Assembly: GCA_038210445.1 (NCBI GenBank)
Contig: JBBQWQ010000013.1
Coordinates: 1-64,000, forward strand
Direction of reading: 5' to 3'
Source: JABFRG01 sp038210445
GTDB taxonomy: Bacteria > Myxococcota_A > Polyangia > Polyangiales > Polyangiaceae
DNA: 64,000 bases
The notes below the pieces were generated by a model. It ran no database searches. It was given only the letters and a program-made list of their open reading frames with translations, and was not told the DNA's origin. Shown here piece by piece: positions 46,096 through 54,895 of this stretch (position 1 is its first letter; each line of letters begins with the position of its first letter). The translations under genes were made by a program, and so were the position numbers.

Positions 46096-46198
46096 GCAAG
46101 CGTCGGCAACGACTCGCTCGCGCTGTTTGCGAGAGAGGGCGCCCTGAAGTCCTGGGGAGCCACGTTGCCTTCGAAGTTCCGTGAAGTGGAGGACTCCG

Positions 46199-46432
46199 AT
46201 GGCAGTTGGCAGGGTCAAGTGGTTCAACGACGAAAAGGGCTGGGGCTTCATCAAGCAGGACGAGGGGGCCGACGTCTTCGTCCACTACTCCCAGATCGAG
46301 GGTGACGGTCGTCGTCGCCTCTTCGAGGATGAGGTCGTGGAGTTCGAGATCAAGGAAGGTCCGAAAGGCCTCCAGGCGATCAACGTCCAGCGTCCGGTGA
46401 CGGCAGGCGTCTCCGCAGCCGCCCCCAGCTGA
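46199..46432 (+). CDS. Cold-shock domain protein (CspA family)
   Basis: 77 residues. ATG 46199 has GGAGG 6 nt upstream. The cold-shock domain is complete: GRVKWFNDEKGWGFIKQDEG (RNP1 KGWGFI) and DVFVHYSQIEG (RNP2 VFVHY), followed by strands through VVEFEIKEGPKGLQAINV. These proteins bind single-stranded RNA/DNA and act as RNA chaperones. A short Ser/Ala tail follows. The neighbour rhlE points to a joint role in cold or growth adaptation. Confidence 0.93.
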   Translation: MAVGRVKWFNDEKGWGFIKQDEGADVFVHYSQIEGDGRRRLFEDEVVEFEIKEGPKGLQAINVQRPVTAGVSAAAPS

Positions 46433-46567
46433 ACGCGTCCTGCGCGGCAGCCCGAGCTCCGGGCAGCGCGTGGGTCTACTTCGGAAAATCAGAGGCCCGC
46501 GCACCCCGTGTTTCTACGGTTCCGGCGCGGGTTTCGTCCATTTTTGCCCTCCCACGCCGGCAACGTG

Positions 46568-47479
46568 TCAGGCCTCGGGGATCGCAGCTTCGGTGAACAC
46601 GCCCGCCGGGCCCAGCACCCGGGCGTACCCACGCGCCAGGCCGCCCGCCTCGTCGAACTCGTACACGTTGAAGCCGGCCATCTTGGCGGGATCGTCGTGG
46701 TGGAGCGAGGCGCTGGTGGCGCCGAACGCGCGGATGACGCCCGCCTCGGTGGTGAGGCTGCGGTCCATTCGCTTGTGAAGGTGGCCGTGCAGAAACAGTC
46801 CGGCACCCATGAGCGGCCCCAGCTCCTGCGCGTCGTGCAGCCCTTCGAGTGCGGTCTTCACGCGCGAGGGCGGGTTGTGTAGCGGATGATGGGCGAAGAA
46901 CACCGGCTTCTTGTCGCGCAGGGCCCCGAGCTTGAGAATGCGATCGAGGGCGGCGCGTTGGGCCCCGCCGATGGTGCCGGCAGCCACGAACGGTAGACGC
47001 GGCACCGCCGACGAGAGCCCGATGAGAACCAGCGGGCCGCGCACGCGAACGAAAGGAAAGAAGCCGAGCTCGAGCTCGGCGCCCAGCTCGGCGCCGAGGT
47101 CGGCGTCGCTTCGCATGTAGTCTGCAAAGTAGGCGCCGATGCGGCCGTCGCGTGCGGCGCCCCCTGTATACACGTCGTGATTGCCGGGAATGATGCTCAC
47201 GTCGCGCGGGTCGAAGCCCAGGTCCTCTTCGAGAATCTGCCGCACCGCCGCGAACTCCGTCTCCAGCGCCAAGTTGGTGAGGTCGCCGGTGATGATCACG
47301 TGGTCCGCTCCGAACGCGCGAATCTCTTGGGCGATGGTGCGCACGTATCCGGAGCGATGGGTGTGATTGCGTTTGAGCTTGAGGTTGGCCCAGCCGGTGA
47401 GGCGTTTGTTGAGAAAGCGCCAGGGAGGAACGCCGGCCAGATCGAGCACGTGGAGATCGGATATGTGAGCGATGCGCAT
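46568..47479 (-). CDS. Calcineurin-like metallophosphoesterase
   Basis: 303 residues. The metal motifs are clear: MRIAHISDLHVLD (D-x-H), VIITGDLTN (GD), IIPGNHDVYTG (GNHD), FAHHPLHNP and FLHGHLHKRM (GHxH). ATG 47479 is used because AAAGG lies 7 nt before it. The family includes cAMP, lipid and nucleic-acid phosphodiesterases; I cannot pick the substrate. There is no signal peptide, so it is cytoplasmic. It is convergent with the cold-shock gene, with a short hairpin (46450-46464) in the gap. Confidence 0.9.
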   Translation of the reverse strand: MRIAHISDLHVLDLAGVPPWRFLNKRLTGWANLKLKRNHTHRSGYVRTIAQEIRAFGADHVIITGDLTNLALETEFAAVRQILEEDLGFDPRDVSIIPGNHDVYTGGAARDGRIGAYFADYMRSDADLGAELGAELELGFFPFVRVRGPLVLIGLSSAVPRLPFVAAGTIGGAQRAALDRILKLGALRDKKPVFFAHHPLHNPPSRVKTALEGLHDAQELGPLMGAGLFLHGHLHKRMDRSLTTEAGVIRAFGATSASLHHDDPAKMAGFNVYEFDEAGGLARGYARVLGPAGVFTEAAIPEA

Positions 47480-47622
47480 CGGTCGACCTTTCATTCTAGT
47501 CCCGCTCGTCGGAGGCGCTGCCGAATTTCTTTCGCCCTCGCGGCGCGTGCTCGCTACGCAGAGCTTCACAGGTACGTCGTGAAGTGGTGGAATCGGAGGA
47601 TGGGTAAGCGAGCGAGGCAAGC

Positions 47623-48246
47623 ATGAGCATCAAGCGCCGAGAGCCAGCCCGTGAATACCTGGAGGCACAGGAGAGCAACCCCCATTGGGTTCGCCTTCGT
47701 GAACAAGAAGAGGCCACGCGCCTTCGCCGCATCGAAGAAGAGCGGCTCGCGCAGGCGCCGCTCCTCGACGATCTGGCCTCGGTAGGCTTGCCGGTGGAAA
47801 CGGTCTGGCATCTGGTCGACAGGCGCATGCCCTATCCGCACGCCGTACCCATCTTGCTGGCGCACCTGGGCCGGCCGTACCCGGCGCGCGTGCTCGAGGG
47901 CATTGCCCGGGCGCTCGCGGTGCCCGAAGCGCGCGTGGGCTGGAACGAGCTCGCGTCGATGTTCATCGAGACGCAGGTGCGCTCGCTCAAGGTGGCGCTG
48001 GCCGGTGCGCTGGCGGCCGCCGCCGACGAGCGGCACTTGCCGGAGGTGCTCCGCCTGGTGCGCGACGCCTCGCACGGGCCCGCGCGGCTACCGCTCCTCG
48101 AAGCCGTGGGCAAGAGTCGCGACGCGCGCGCCATCGTGGCGCTCTGTCAGCTCGAGGACGACGCCGATCTGGGCGAGACTGCGCAGCGCATCTTGCGTCG
48201 CAAGCAAAGGCCGCAGCCGAAGGCGCCCACCGGCATGCTGCACTGA
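47623..48246 (+). CDS. HEAT-like repeat protein, hypothetical
   Basis: 207 residues. GAGG in the leader precedes ATG 47623. The N-terminal ~45 residues are charged helix. Residues ~65-190 form HEAT-like helix pairs (YPHAVPILLAHLGRPYPARV, RLPLLEAVGKSRDARAIVAL). It resembles proteins encoded near immunity or adaptor functions, but no gene family can be named. There is no signal peptide; cytoplasmic. It is divergent from the phosphoesterase gene. Confidence 0.65.
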   Translation: MSIKRREPAREYLEAQESNPHWVRLREQEEATRLRRIEEERLAQAPLLDDLASVGLPVETVWHLVDRRMPYPHAVPILLAHLGRPYPARVLEGIARALAVPEARVGWNELASMFIETQVRSLKVALAGALAAAADERHLPEVLRLVRDASHGPARLPLLEAVGKSRDARAIVALCQLEDDADLGETAQRILRRKQRPQPKAPTGMLH

Positions 48247-48266
48247 CGGTTGCGCGGTCGAACCGC

Positions 48267-49151
48267 TCAGCGCGGATCGTACGCGCAGCGGAAGCCCACA
48301 TGGGGGCCGGAGGCGTAGCTCAAGGCTTGACGCGCGGCGCTTCGCATCCACGGTGCGGCGTCGCCATAGGAGCCTCCGCGCACGACGCGGAAGGCGCCGG
48401 TGGTCGAGCCTGCGGGGTTGGTGGCAGCCTTGGCGGCGTACCCGAACCCGTTTTCGTCCTCGTGGTAGTAGTCGGCTACCCACTCGCCGACGTTGCCCGC
48501 CAGATCGTGAATGCCTTCGGGCGTCTTTCCCGACGGAAACGAGCCCACCGGAGCCAGCCCCAGGTAGCCGTCGGTGCCGTCGGTGTCGTCGCTGGCGAGC
48601 GAGCCGTGGTTGCAAATGTGTGTATTGTACACGTCGCCCCAAGGAAACTCGCGGCCAGTCTCACCCCGCGCCGCGTACTCCCACTCGGCTTCGGTGGGCA
48701 AGCGCCCAGATACGAAGCGGCAGTACGAGGTGGCATCATCCCAGCGCACATGGGTCACCGGGTACTGCGGCCGGTCGAAGCGAACGTCGCCTGCCGCGAA
48801 CCCGGCGCCGCGACACTCCCCGGCGTCGACGCAGCGCTTGTACTTCTCCACTGTCACCTCGAAGCGATCGAGCTCGAAGGCCGAGAGCGTGACCCGGTGG
48901 GCGATGCCTTCGGCGCGAAAGCGCGGCGCGATGCGATCGCAGGCCAACCCAAAGACCTCGCGCCTGCACATCATCACCGCGCGCACCATCTCGGTGGGCG
49001 AAGAGCCCATGGTGAAGGTTGCGCCGCGCAGGCGCACCCGCTCCGGCTCGACGGTGCGCACCGTGAGCAGTCCCGGCACCGCCACGTCGGGCATCGCGTG
49101 CTTGCCGGAGCCGAGCACGGTGAACGTCAGTGCGAGGGCGAGGGCGCGCAT
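48267..49151 (-). CDS. FGE-sulfatase (SUMF1-like) domain protein without the catalytic cysteines
   Basis: 294 residues. The FGE/SUMF1 fold is recognisable: RLRGATFTMGSS, HRVTLSAFELDRFEVTVEKY, YPVTHVRWDDATSYCRF, GRLPTEAEWEYAARG, GIHDLAGNVGEWVADYY and the end VRGGSYGDAAPWMRSAARQAL. True formylglycine-generating enzymes have two catalytic Cys near the GGS motif; here that position reads AAPWMR, so sulfatase activation is unlikely. Six other Cys could form disulfides. An N-terminal hydrophobic stretch suggests export. It starts 1 bp from the pdhC stop, so it may be read from the pdh operon. Confidence 0.85.
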   Translation of the reverse strand: MRALALALTFTVLGSGKHAMPDVAVPGLLTVRTVEPERVRLRGATFTMGSSPTEMVRAVMMCRREVFGLACDRIAPRFRAEGIAHRVTLSAFELDRFEVTVEKYKRCVDAGECRGAGFAAGDVRFDRPQYPVTHVRWDDATSYCRFVSGRLPTEAEWEYAARGETGREFPWGDVYNTHICNHGSLASDDTDGTDGYLGLAPVGSFPSGKTPEGIHDLAGNVGEWVADYYHEDENGFGYAAKAATNPAGSTTGAFRVVRGGSYGDAAPWMRSAARQALSYASGPHVGFRCAYDPR

Positions 49152-49152
49152 G

Positions 49153-50544
49153 TCAGCCGGTGAGGATGCGCATGGGCCGCTCGATGAGCGCCCGCAGCTC
49201 CGCCAAAAACGATGCGCCCACCGAGCCGTCGATGACCCGGTGATCGCAAGAAAGGGTCATGGAAAGCTTCTTTCCCGCGACGATCACGCCGTTTTGGACC
49301 ACCGCCTCGTCGCGGGCTTGGCCCACCGCGAGGATTGCGCCTTCCGGCGGGTTGATGACGGCGGAGAACGCGTCGATGCCGAACATGCCGAGGTTCGAGA
49401 TGCTGAAGGTGCCCTCCTGCATCTCCTCGAGCTTGAGCTTCTTGCTCCGAGCCCGGGCCGCGAGCTCGCGCACTTCCTGGGCAATCTCCACCACGCTCTT
49501 CTTGTCGGCGTCGCGCAGCACGGGCGTCACCAGACCGTCGGCAATGGCAACCGCCACCGAGATGTCGACCCGCTGGTGCACCAGCAGCGCCTCCGGGGTG
49601 AAGGTCGCGTTGCACTCGGGCACGCGCCGCAGCGCGGTGGCGCACGCCTTGATGAGCAGATCGTTCACCGACACCTTGAGCGGCTTGTCGGTCTTGCTCT
49701 CGCTGGCCAAATCGCGATTGATGCTCTCGCGGAGCGCCAGCAGCGCCCCGGCGTCGACGTCGATGGTCAGGTAAAAGTGCGGCACCGTCTGCTTCGACTC
49801 GGTCAGGCGCCGGGCGATGGTCTTGCGCATGGGCGAGAGCGGCCGCACCTCGGGCGCGGCGAGCCCGCTTGCCAGCGCCGGCGCCTGCGTCCGCGCGAGA
49901 CCCGTGCCGGGAGGCGGCGCGCTCTCTTTCAAGGCGTTGAGATCTTCGGCGACGATGCGCCCGTGGGGCCCGCTGCCTTGTGCCTTCGAAAGGTCGAGAC
50001 CCAGCTCCCGCGCGGTCTTGCGCACGTAGGGGGAGGCGAGGACGCGACCCTCGGGCGCAGGAGCGGCCTCGGCATCGCGCTCGGTGCGGCTGAGGGCGCT
50101 GCCCGTGTGGAGCTTGGGCGGCGCGGCGTCCTTGGGAGCCGTCGCCCCAGGCTTCGGTGCTTGCTCCTTCTCGGTGGCCGGTTCGGGCTTCGGCGCCTCT
50201 TCCTTGCTGGGCGCTTCATCGGGCTTCGACGCCTCTTCCTTCTTGGGCGCCTCGGTTGCGCCGCCGCCGCCGCCGGCTTTGGCCACCAGCTCCGCAACGT
50301 CTTCGCCGGCAGCGCCCAGCACCGCCACCGCCTGCCCGAGCTTCACAGTGCTTCCCGCCGGCACCAGCAGCTTGAGCAGCGTGCCGTCGTCGAAGCTGCG
50401 AAACTCCATGGTGGCCTTGTCGGTCTCCACCTCGGCCAGGAGATCGTCCACCTTGATGGCGTCGCCTTCCTTCTTGTGCCACGCCGTCAGTACGCCCTCT
50501 TCCATGGTCGGAGAGAGCTTCGGCATATCGAGAATCTTCGCCAT
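49153..50544 (-). CDS. pdhC: Pyruvate dehydrogenase E2, dihydrolipoyl acetyltransferase
   Basis: 463 residues. The lipoyl domain has ETDKATMEF with modifiable Lys43. An Ala/Pro/Glu/Lys linker follows, then the peripheral subunit-binding domain (ASPYVRKTARELGLDLSKAQ). The catalytic domain has the active-site signature DHRVIDG near the C-terminus (LSCDHRVIDGSVGASF). E2 forms the core and transfers acetyl to CoA. ATG 50544 has AAGG 7 nt upstream. It depends on lipoylation by LipA (34236). Order E1alpha-E1beta-E2 is typical; no E3 gene is adjacent. Confidence 0.95.
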   Translation of the reverse strand: MAKILDMPKLSPTMEEGVLTAWHKKEGDAIKVDDLLAEVETDKATMEFRSFDDGTLLKLLVPAGSTVKLGQAVAVLGAAGEDVAELVAKAGGGGGATEAPKKEEASKPDEAPSKEEAPKPEPATEKEQAPKPGATAPKDAAPPKLHTGSALSRTERDAEAAPAPEGRVLASPYVRKTARELGLDLSKAQGSGPHGRIVAEDLNALKESAPPPGTGLARTQAPALASGLAAPEVRPLSPMRKTIARRLTESKQTVPHFYLTIDVDAGALLALRESINRDLASESKTDKPLKVSVNDLLIKACATALRRVPECNATFTPEALLVHQRVDISVAVAIADGLVTPVLRDADKKSVVEIAQEVRELAARARSKKLKLEEMQEGTFSISNLGMFGIDAFSAVINPPEGAILAVGQARDEAVVQNGVIVAGKKLSMTLSCDHRVIDGSVGASFLAELRALIERPMRILTG

Positions 50545-50546
50545 GA

Positions 50547-51533
50547 TCAGGCCTTTCCTCGGGAAACGACGCGCTTCGCGGCAGCGATGACGCGCTCTGC
50601 CTGGGGCAGGCACGCTTGCTCGAGCTTCGCGTTGTAGGGCATGGGCACGTCGAGCGTCGCCACCCGCAGCACCGGCGCATCGAGAGAATCGAAGGCCAGC
50701 CGCTGTACGCGGTCGGCCACCTCGGCGCCCACGCCGCCGTAGGGAAAGCCCTCGTGAACGATGACGCAGCGGTGGGTCTTCCACACCGATTTCACGATCG
50801 TCTCCTCGTCGAGTGGCCGGAGCGATCGCAGATCGACCACCTCGGCCTCGATGCCATCTTTCGCCAGGGCGTTCGCCGCGTCGAGCGCCACGTGCGTCAT
50901 GCGCGAGTACGCCACCAGCGTGACGTCCTTGCCCGGGCGGACCACGTTGGCCTTGCCGAGCTCGATGGCGTCCTGGTCGTCGGGCACTTGCCCCTTCACC
51001 GAGTAGAGCGTCTCCGACTCCATGACCAGAACCGGGTTGTTGTCGCGGATGGCCGCTTTCATGAGGCCCTTGGCGTCGGCCGGGAACGCCGGCGCCACCA
51101 CCTTGAGGCCGGGCACGGTGGCGTAGAAGTGCTCCATCGCGTGGCTGTGCTGACTACCCACCTGACGGGCGCTGGCGTTGGGGCCGCGGAAGACGATGGG
51201 GCAGCTAAACTGGCCGCCAGACATCTGGCGGATCTTCGCCGCGTTGTTCAAGATCTGGTCGAAGGCGATGGCAGAGAAGTTCCAGGTCATGAACTCGACG
51301 ATGGGCCGAAGCCCAACCATCGCCGCGCCCACGCCGATGCCAGCGAAGCCCGCCTCGGCGATGGGTGTATCTATCACGCGTTCCGGGCCGAACTTTTCGA
51401 GCATCCCCTCGGTCACCTTGTAGGCGCCCTGGTAGTGGCCCACCTCTTCGCCCATGAGAAAAACGTTCGCGTCTTTCTCCATCTCTTCAATCATGGCCTC
51501 ACGAAGGGCCTCTCGGTAGCGGATCTCTCTCAT
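50547..51533 (-). CDS. pdhB: Pyruvate dehydrogenase E1 beta subunit
   Basis: 328 residues. It forms the alpha2beta2 TPP-dependent decarboxylase with PdhA. Recognised by REIRYREALREAMIEEMEKD, VFLMGEEVGHYQGAYKVT, DTPIAEAGFAGIGVGAAMVG, GQFSCPIVFRGPNAS and, near the C-terminus, VIVHEGFPYGGVGAEVA. The gap to pdhA is 7 bp, and to pdhC 2 bp, so it is strictly in the operon. Confidence 0.95.
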   Translation of the reverse strand: MREIRYREALREAMIEEMEKDANVFLMGEEVGHYQGAYKVTEGMLEKFGPERVIDTPIAEAGFAGIGVGAAMVGLRPIVEFMTWNFSAIAFDQILNNAAKIRQMSGGQFSCPIVFRGPNASARQVGSQHSHAMEHFYATVPGLKVVAPAFPADAKGLMKAAIRDNNPVLVMESETLYSVKGQVPDDQDAIELGKANVVRPGKDVTLVAYSRMTHVALDAANALAKDGIEAEVVDLRSLRPLDEETIVKSVWKTHRCVIVHEGFPYGGVGAEVADRVQRLAFDSLDAPVLRVATLDVPMPYNAKLEQACLPQAERVIAAAKRVVSRGKA

Positions 51534-51540
51534 GGGGTTC

Positions 51541-52509
51541 TCACGAAGCGAAGGGGCCGTCGTAGGTCGTTGGCTCGAGGAGGGAAAGTTCGGGTTCCGG
51601 GCTCTCTTCGGCGAAGCGAATCGCGTCGGCCACTTCGGCCTCCACGCTCTCTGCGATGCCCTTGAGCTTGGCCTCGTCGTAGCCGGCGGCGACCAGCTTC
51701 TGCTTGCCGATGGCGATGGGGTCCTTCTTCTTGTGCTCTTCCACTTCCTCCGGCGTGCGGTACTTGCCGGGGTCGCTCATGGAGTGGCCGCGGTAGCGGT
51801 AGGTACGCACCTCGAGGAGCGAGGGCATGGAGGTCTCGCGGGCCTGCGCCACCGCCTTGCCGATCTGCGCGTGCACCTCTTCGAAGTCTTCGCCGCGAAA
51901 CTGCCAGCCGGGAATGCCGTAGCCCGCAGCCTTTTTGGAGATGTCGTCGACCGAGATGGTGCGCGAGAGCGGCGTGCCCATGGAGTATTCGTTGTTCTCG
52001 CAGACGAACACGATGGGCAGCTTCCACAGGGCAGCGAGGGAGATCCCCTCGTGAAAGCCCTGAATCGACGCCGCGCCGTCGCCGAAGAAGCAGAGGGTGA
52101 CCCGCTTGTCCTTCCGGTACTTCGACGCGAAGGCCGCGCCGGCCGCCAGCGGAATGTGCGCGCCGATGATGCCGTGGCCGCCCAGCATGTTGTGCTCGGC
52201 GTCGAACATGTGCATCGAGCCGCCGAGCCCCTTGGAGCATCCGGTGACTTTTCCGTACAGCTCGGCCATCATCGCACGGGGGCTCATGCCCTTGGCGATG
52301 GCGATGCCGTGATCGCGGTAGGTGGTGACGACGTAGTCGTCCGGTTGGAGCGCCGCAATGGCCCCCACGCCGACCGCCTCCTGACCGATGTAAAGGTGGA
52401 GAAACCCACCAATTTTGCCTTGCGCGTAGGCCCTTGCCGCCTCTTCTTCGAGGCGACGGATGAGGAGCATTTGCCGGTACAGGCGCTCCAAAACGTTCGA
52501 ATCCGCCAT
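51541..52509 (-). CDS. pdhA: Pyruvate dehydrogenase E1 alpha subunit
   Basis: 322 residues. E1alpha carries the TPP-binding GDGAASIQGFHEGISLA with NN (CENN) at its end. The phospho-/active-loop region YRYRGHSMSDPGKYR is also conserved. ATG 52509 begins the usual N-terminus (ERLYRQMLLIRRLEEEAARA); the frame is open further upstream, but those residues do not fit. No strong ribosome binding site is visible, which is odd for the first gene of a major operon. The promoter must lie in the 302-bp divergent gap. Confidence 0.94.
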   Translation of the reverse strand: MADSNVLERLYRQMLLIRRLEEEAARAYAQGKIGGFLHLYIGQEAVGVGAIAALQPDDYVVTTYRDHGIAIAKGMSPRAMMAELYGKVTGCSKGLGGSMHMFDAEHNMLGGHGIIGAHIPLAAGAAFASKYRKDKRVTLCFFGDGAASIQGFHEGISLAALWKLPIVFVCENNEYSMGTPLSRTISVDDISKKAAGYGIPGWQFRGEDFEEVHAQIGKAVAQARETSMPSLLEVRTYRYRGHSMSDPGKYRTPEEVEEHKKKDPIAIGKQKLVAAGYDEAKLKGIAESVEAEVADAIRFAEESPEPELSLLEPTTYDGPFAS

Positions 52510-52811
52510 AGGGCGAAACACTTTAGGGCCATTCCGACCAATGGAGGTTTGGATTTCGGAACGAGGCGCAGGCCGAGGACGCGTGCTACATGCGCCTACA
52601 TGAACTGACCAATCCGTGGGCGCGCCAGACTTTTTTCGCAATTTGGGCGTCCATAGGTCACGATTGAGAGATTCCCGGCGACGAGGAATCGGACCTTCTT
52701 GGTGGGCGTTGAAACTTTCGGGAACTTTCTGAGAGCCCAAGATACGAACAGCAGACGGTTCAGTAACTGCGCAGGGCGGCCTGCGATGAACGTAAACGGA
52801 GGCGGACGGCA

Positions 52812-53537
52812 ATGAAGAAGCTCGGTTGGCTCGTGATTGCGGCAGCGGTTGTGGCACCCCTCGCCAGCGTGGCGGATGCAGAAGCCTGCGGCGGCGAGAT
52901 TTGGCGCGAATCGAACGAGCGTCCGAAGGCCAAGCCCACCCCGGCGGCGCTCGTCGCCAAGGCCGAAAAGAGCATGGAAGACGGCAAGGGCGACGTCGCG
53001 GTGAAGACCGTGCTCGAGGCCTACCCGAAGCTCGAGAAGGCTGCGGCGGGCAAAGACGCCATGGCCAACCGTGCGCTCCGCCTCGCTGCGGTCGCGGCGG
53101 TTCGCTCCAACGGCGACCAGAGCGTCGTGGGCGCGAAGGCTCCGGTCTCGTACTTCGACTACGACTACGGCCAAGACGTGAACGTGCCGGCCAAGCTCCA
53201 GGCGCCCAAGACCAACGAAGACCGCACCGCGCGGCTCGAGTGGTCCATCAAGGCCCTCCGCTCGCTCCACGAGCAGAGCCCCAACAACCCGACCATCACC
53301 GGTGAGCTCGGCGAGGCCCTCGCAGCGACCCCCGGCCACGAGACCGAAGCCCTGGAGCTCCTCTCGCAGCTCTCCGACAAGGACCTCCTCGGCACCCCGC
53401 AGGCCTACTCATCGCTGGCACGCCTGCGCTTCCAGCAGGGGCTCACCAAAAAGAGCGCCGAGGCGCTCCAGCGCTGCAACGCCATGACCAACAAGCCGGC
53501 CGTCTGCGGTCCGCAGCTTCCGACCAACCCCGCCTGA
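52812..53537 (+). CDS. Secreted helical/TPR-like protein
   Basis: 241 residues. GGAGG occurs 9 nt upstream of ATG 52812. The signal peptide MKKLGWLVIAAAVVAPLASVADA is cleaved before EACGGE. The mature protein is helical with TPR-like spacing (PAALVAKAEKSMEDGKGDVA, MANRALRLAAVAAVRSNG, SLARLRFQQGLTKKSAEALQ), and Cys pairs sit at the N- and C-terminal ends. Function unknown. The region 52510-52811 before it holds no gene but must have promoters for this gene and pdhA; I see no convincing site. Confidence 0.75.
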   Translation: MKKLGWLVIAAAVVAPLASVADAEACGGEIWRESNERPKAKPTPAALVAKAEKSMEDGKGDVAVKTVLEAYPKLEKAAAGKDAMANRALRLAAVAAVRSNGDQSVVGAKAPVSYFDYDYGQDVNVPAKLQAPKTNEDRTARLEWSIKALRSLHEQSPNNPTITGELGEALAATPGHETEALELLSQLSDKDLLGTPQAYSSLARLRFQQGLTKKSAEALQRCNAMTNKPAVCGPQLPTNPA

Positions 53538-53557
53538 ATCTCGGATAGTCTCTGCGC

Positions 53558-54895
53558 ATGACCTACCGCATCTCGCGGGCCTGGGCGCGCGTGCGAAGGA
53601 CCGAAGGAAAAGGAGCGCTCGTGCTTGCGGCGGCGCTCCTTTTCGCGTCCATCGGCGCCGCCTGCAAGGACCCCAAGAAAGATCTGCCCGGGCCCGGCCC
53701 CAGCGCGACGTCGTCCACCCTCGCGTCCGCTGCGCCCAGCTCTGCTCCCGCCGCGGCGCAGGATCCAGCGCCCACCGGCAAAGGCGATGCGGTCCACGGC
53801 AAGGTGCTGATGGCGAAGTACGAGTGCAACCGCTGCCACGACGGCACCGGGCTCGAGGCCGCCACGCCCGACAAGCAGTGCGTGCACTGCCACACCGACA
53901 TCGTCGACGGAAAGTTCAAAGCGCCGGCCGCGTCGCTCGCGCGGTGGAAGACGGTGGTGGCGCCGCTCGCCGATGTGCCCACGCTCACCGCCACCGGTAA
54001 GCGCTTCTCGCGCGCGTACGTCGAGACCTTCATTCTCGAGCCCAACGACGTGCGACCCAAGCTGGTGCCCTCCATGCCGCGCCTCGGCATCACCCGCGCC
54101 GACGCCCGCGACATCGCGGCCTATCTGGTGCCGGAAGAAGTGAGCGACGCGAAGCCCACCGGCGACGCTTCGCGCGGCCGTGCGCTCCTCGATACCAAGG
54201 GCTGCGGAAGCTGCCACGCCTTCACCGGCGTTGCCGCGCTCCAGGGCTCGGCGATTCCCGTCACCGTCGAGCAAAAGACCATGGCCCGGGCGCAGCTCCT
54301 GGCGCCGGACTTGCGGTATACACGCGATCGCTACCCGGTCCCGCGCATCGTCGAGTGGCTCAAGGATCCGAAGAAGGTGAAGCCCGACACCACCATGCCG
54401 AGCATTCCCCTGACGCCAGCGGAAGCGGCCGACATTGCGACCTACTTGGTGGCTGCCGAGCTCGCGCCGTTGCCCACCCCGGTGGCCTTCGTGCGTCTAC
54501 CGGCGCTGGAGCGCAAGGTGACCTTCGAAGAGGTCGACAAGAAGGTCTTCCACAAGACCTGCTGGCACTGCCACGCCGAGCCCGACTTCTCTATCGGCGA
54601 CGGCGGCCCCGGCAACTCCGGAGGCTTCGGCTTCAAGGCGCGCGGCCTCAACCTCGCGAGCTACGAGGGCGTGTCCGCGGGTATCCTCGACAAGAAAGCG
54701 GGCGATCGCGTCAGTGCGTTCGCCAAGGGCGCCGACGGCGTGCCGATGCTCGTCAAAGCCCTCATCGCGCGGCACAGCGAGGCTTCGGGCGCCTCCACCG
54801 GCGACGTGCGTGGTATGCCTCTCGGCATGCCGCCGCTCTCCGCCGAGGACATTCAGTTGGTCGACACTTGGGTCACGCAAGGGAGGCCGAAATGA
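53558..54895 (+). CDS. Tetraheme c-type cytochrome lipoprotein
   Basis: 445 residues. The signal peptide is Ala-rich and ends in the lipobox IGAAC. Four CXXCH motifs occur: CNRCH, CVHCH, CGSCH and CWHCH, so four hemes are expected, in several mono-/diheme cytochrome c domains (GKVLMAKYECNRCH, GRALLDTKGCGSCH, KKVFHKTCWHCH). Electron transfer in the periplasm or at the outer membrane is likely, but the donor and acceptor are unknown. The stop overlaps the next gene by ATGA, so a thioredoxin-like partner is co-translated. Confidence 0.88.
   Translation: MTYRISRAWARVRRTEGKGALVLAAALLFASIGAACKDPKKDLPGPGPSATSSTLASAAPSSAPAAAQDPAPTGKGDAVHGKVLMAKYECNRCHDGTGLEAATPDKQCVHCHTDIVDGKFKAPAASLARWKTVVAPLADVPTLTATGKRFSRAYVETFILEPNDVRPKLVPSMPRLGITRADARDIAAYLVPEEVSDAKPTGDASRGRALLDTKGCGSCHAFTGVAALQGSAIPVTVEQKTMARAQLLAPDLRYTRDRYPVPRIVEWLKDPKKVKPDTTMPSIPLTPAEAADIATYLVAAELAPLPTPVAFVRLPALERKVTFEEVDKKVFHKTCWHCHAEPDFSIGDGGPGNSGGFGFKARGLNLASYEGVSAGILDKKAGDRVSAFAKGADGVPMLVKALIARHSEASGASTGDVRGMPLGMPPLSAEDIQLVDTWVTQGRPK

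Noticed and set aside
46450..46464. GCCCG-AGCTC-CGGGC hairpin after the cold-shock gene as terminator
   Set aside because: The stem is only 5 bp and there is no T-tract; too weak to list.
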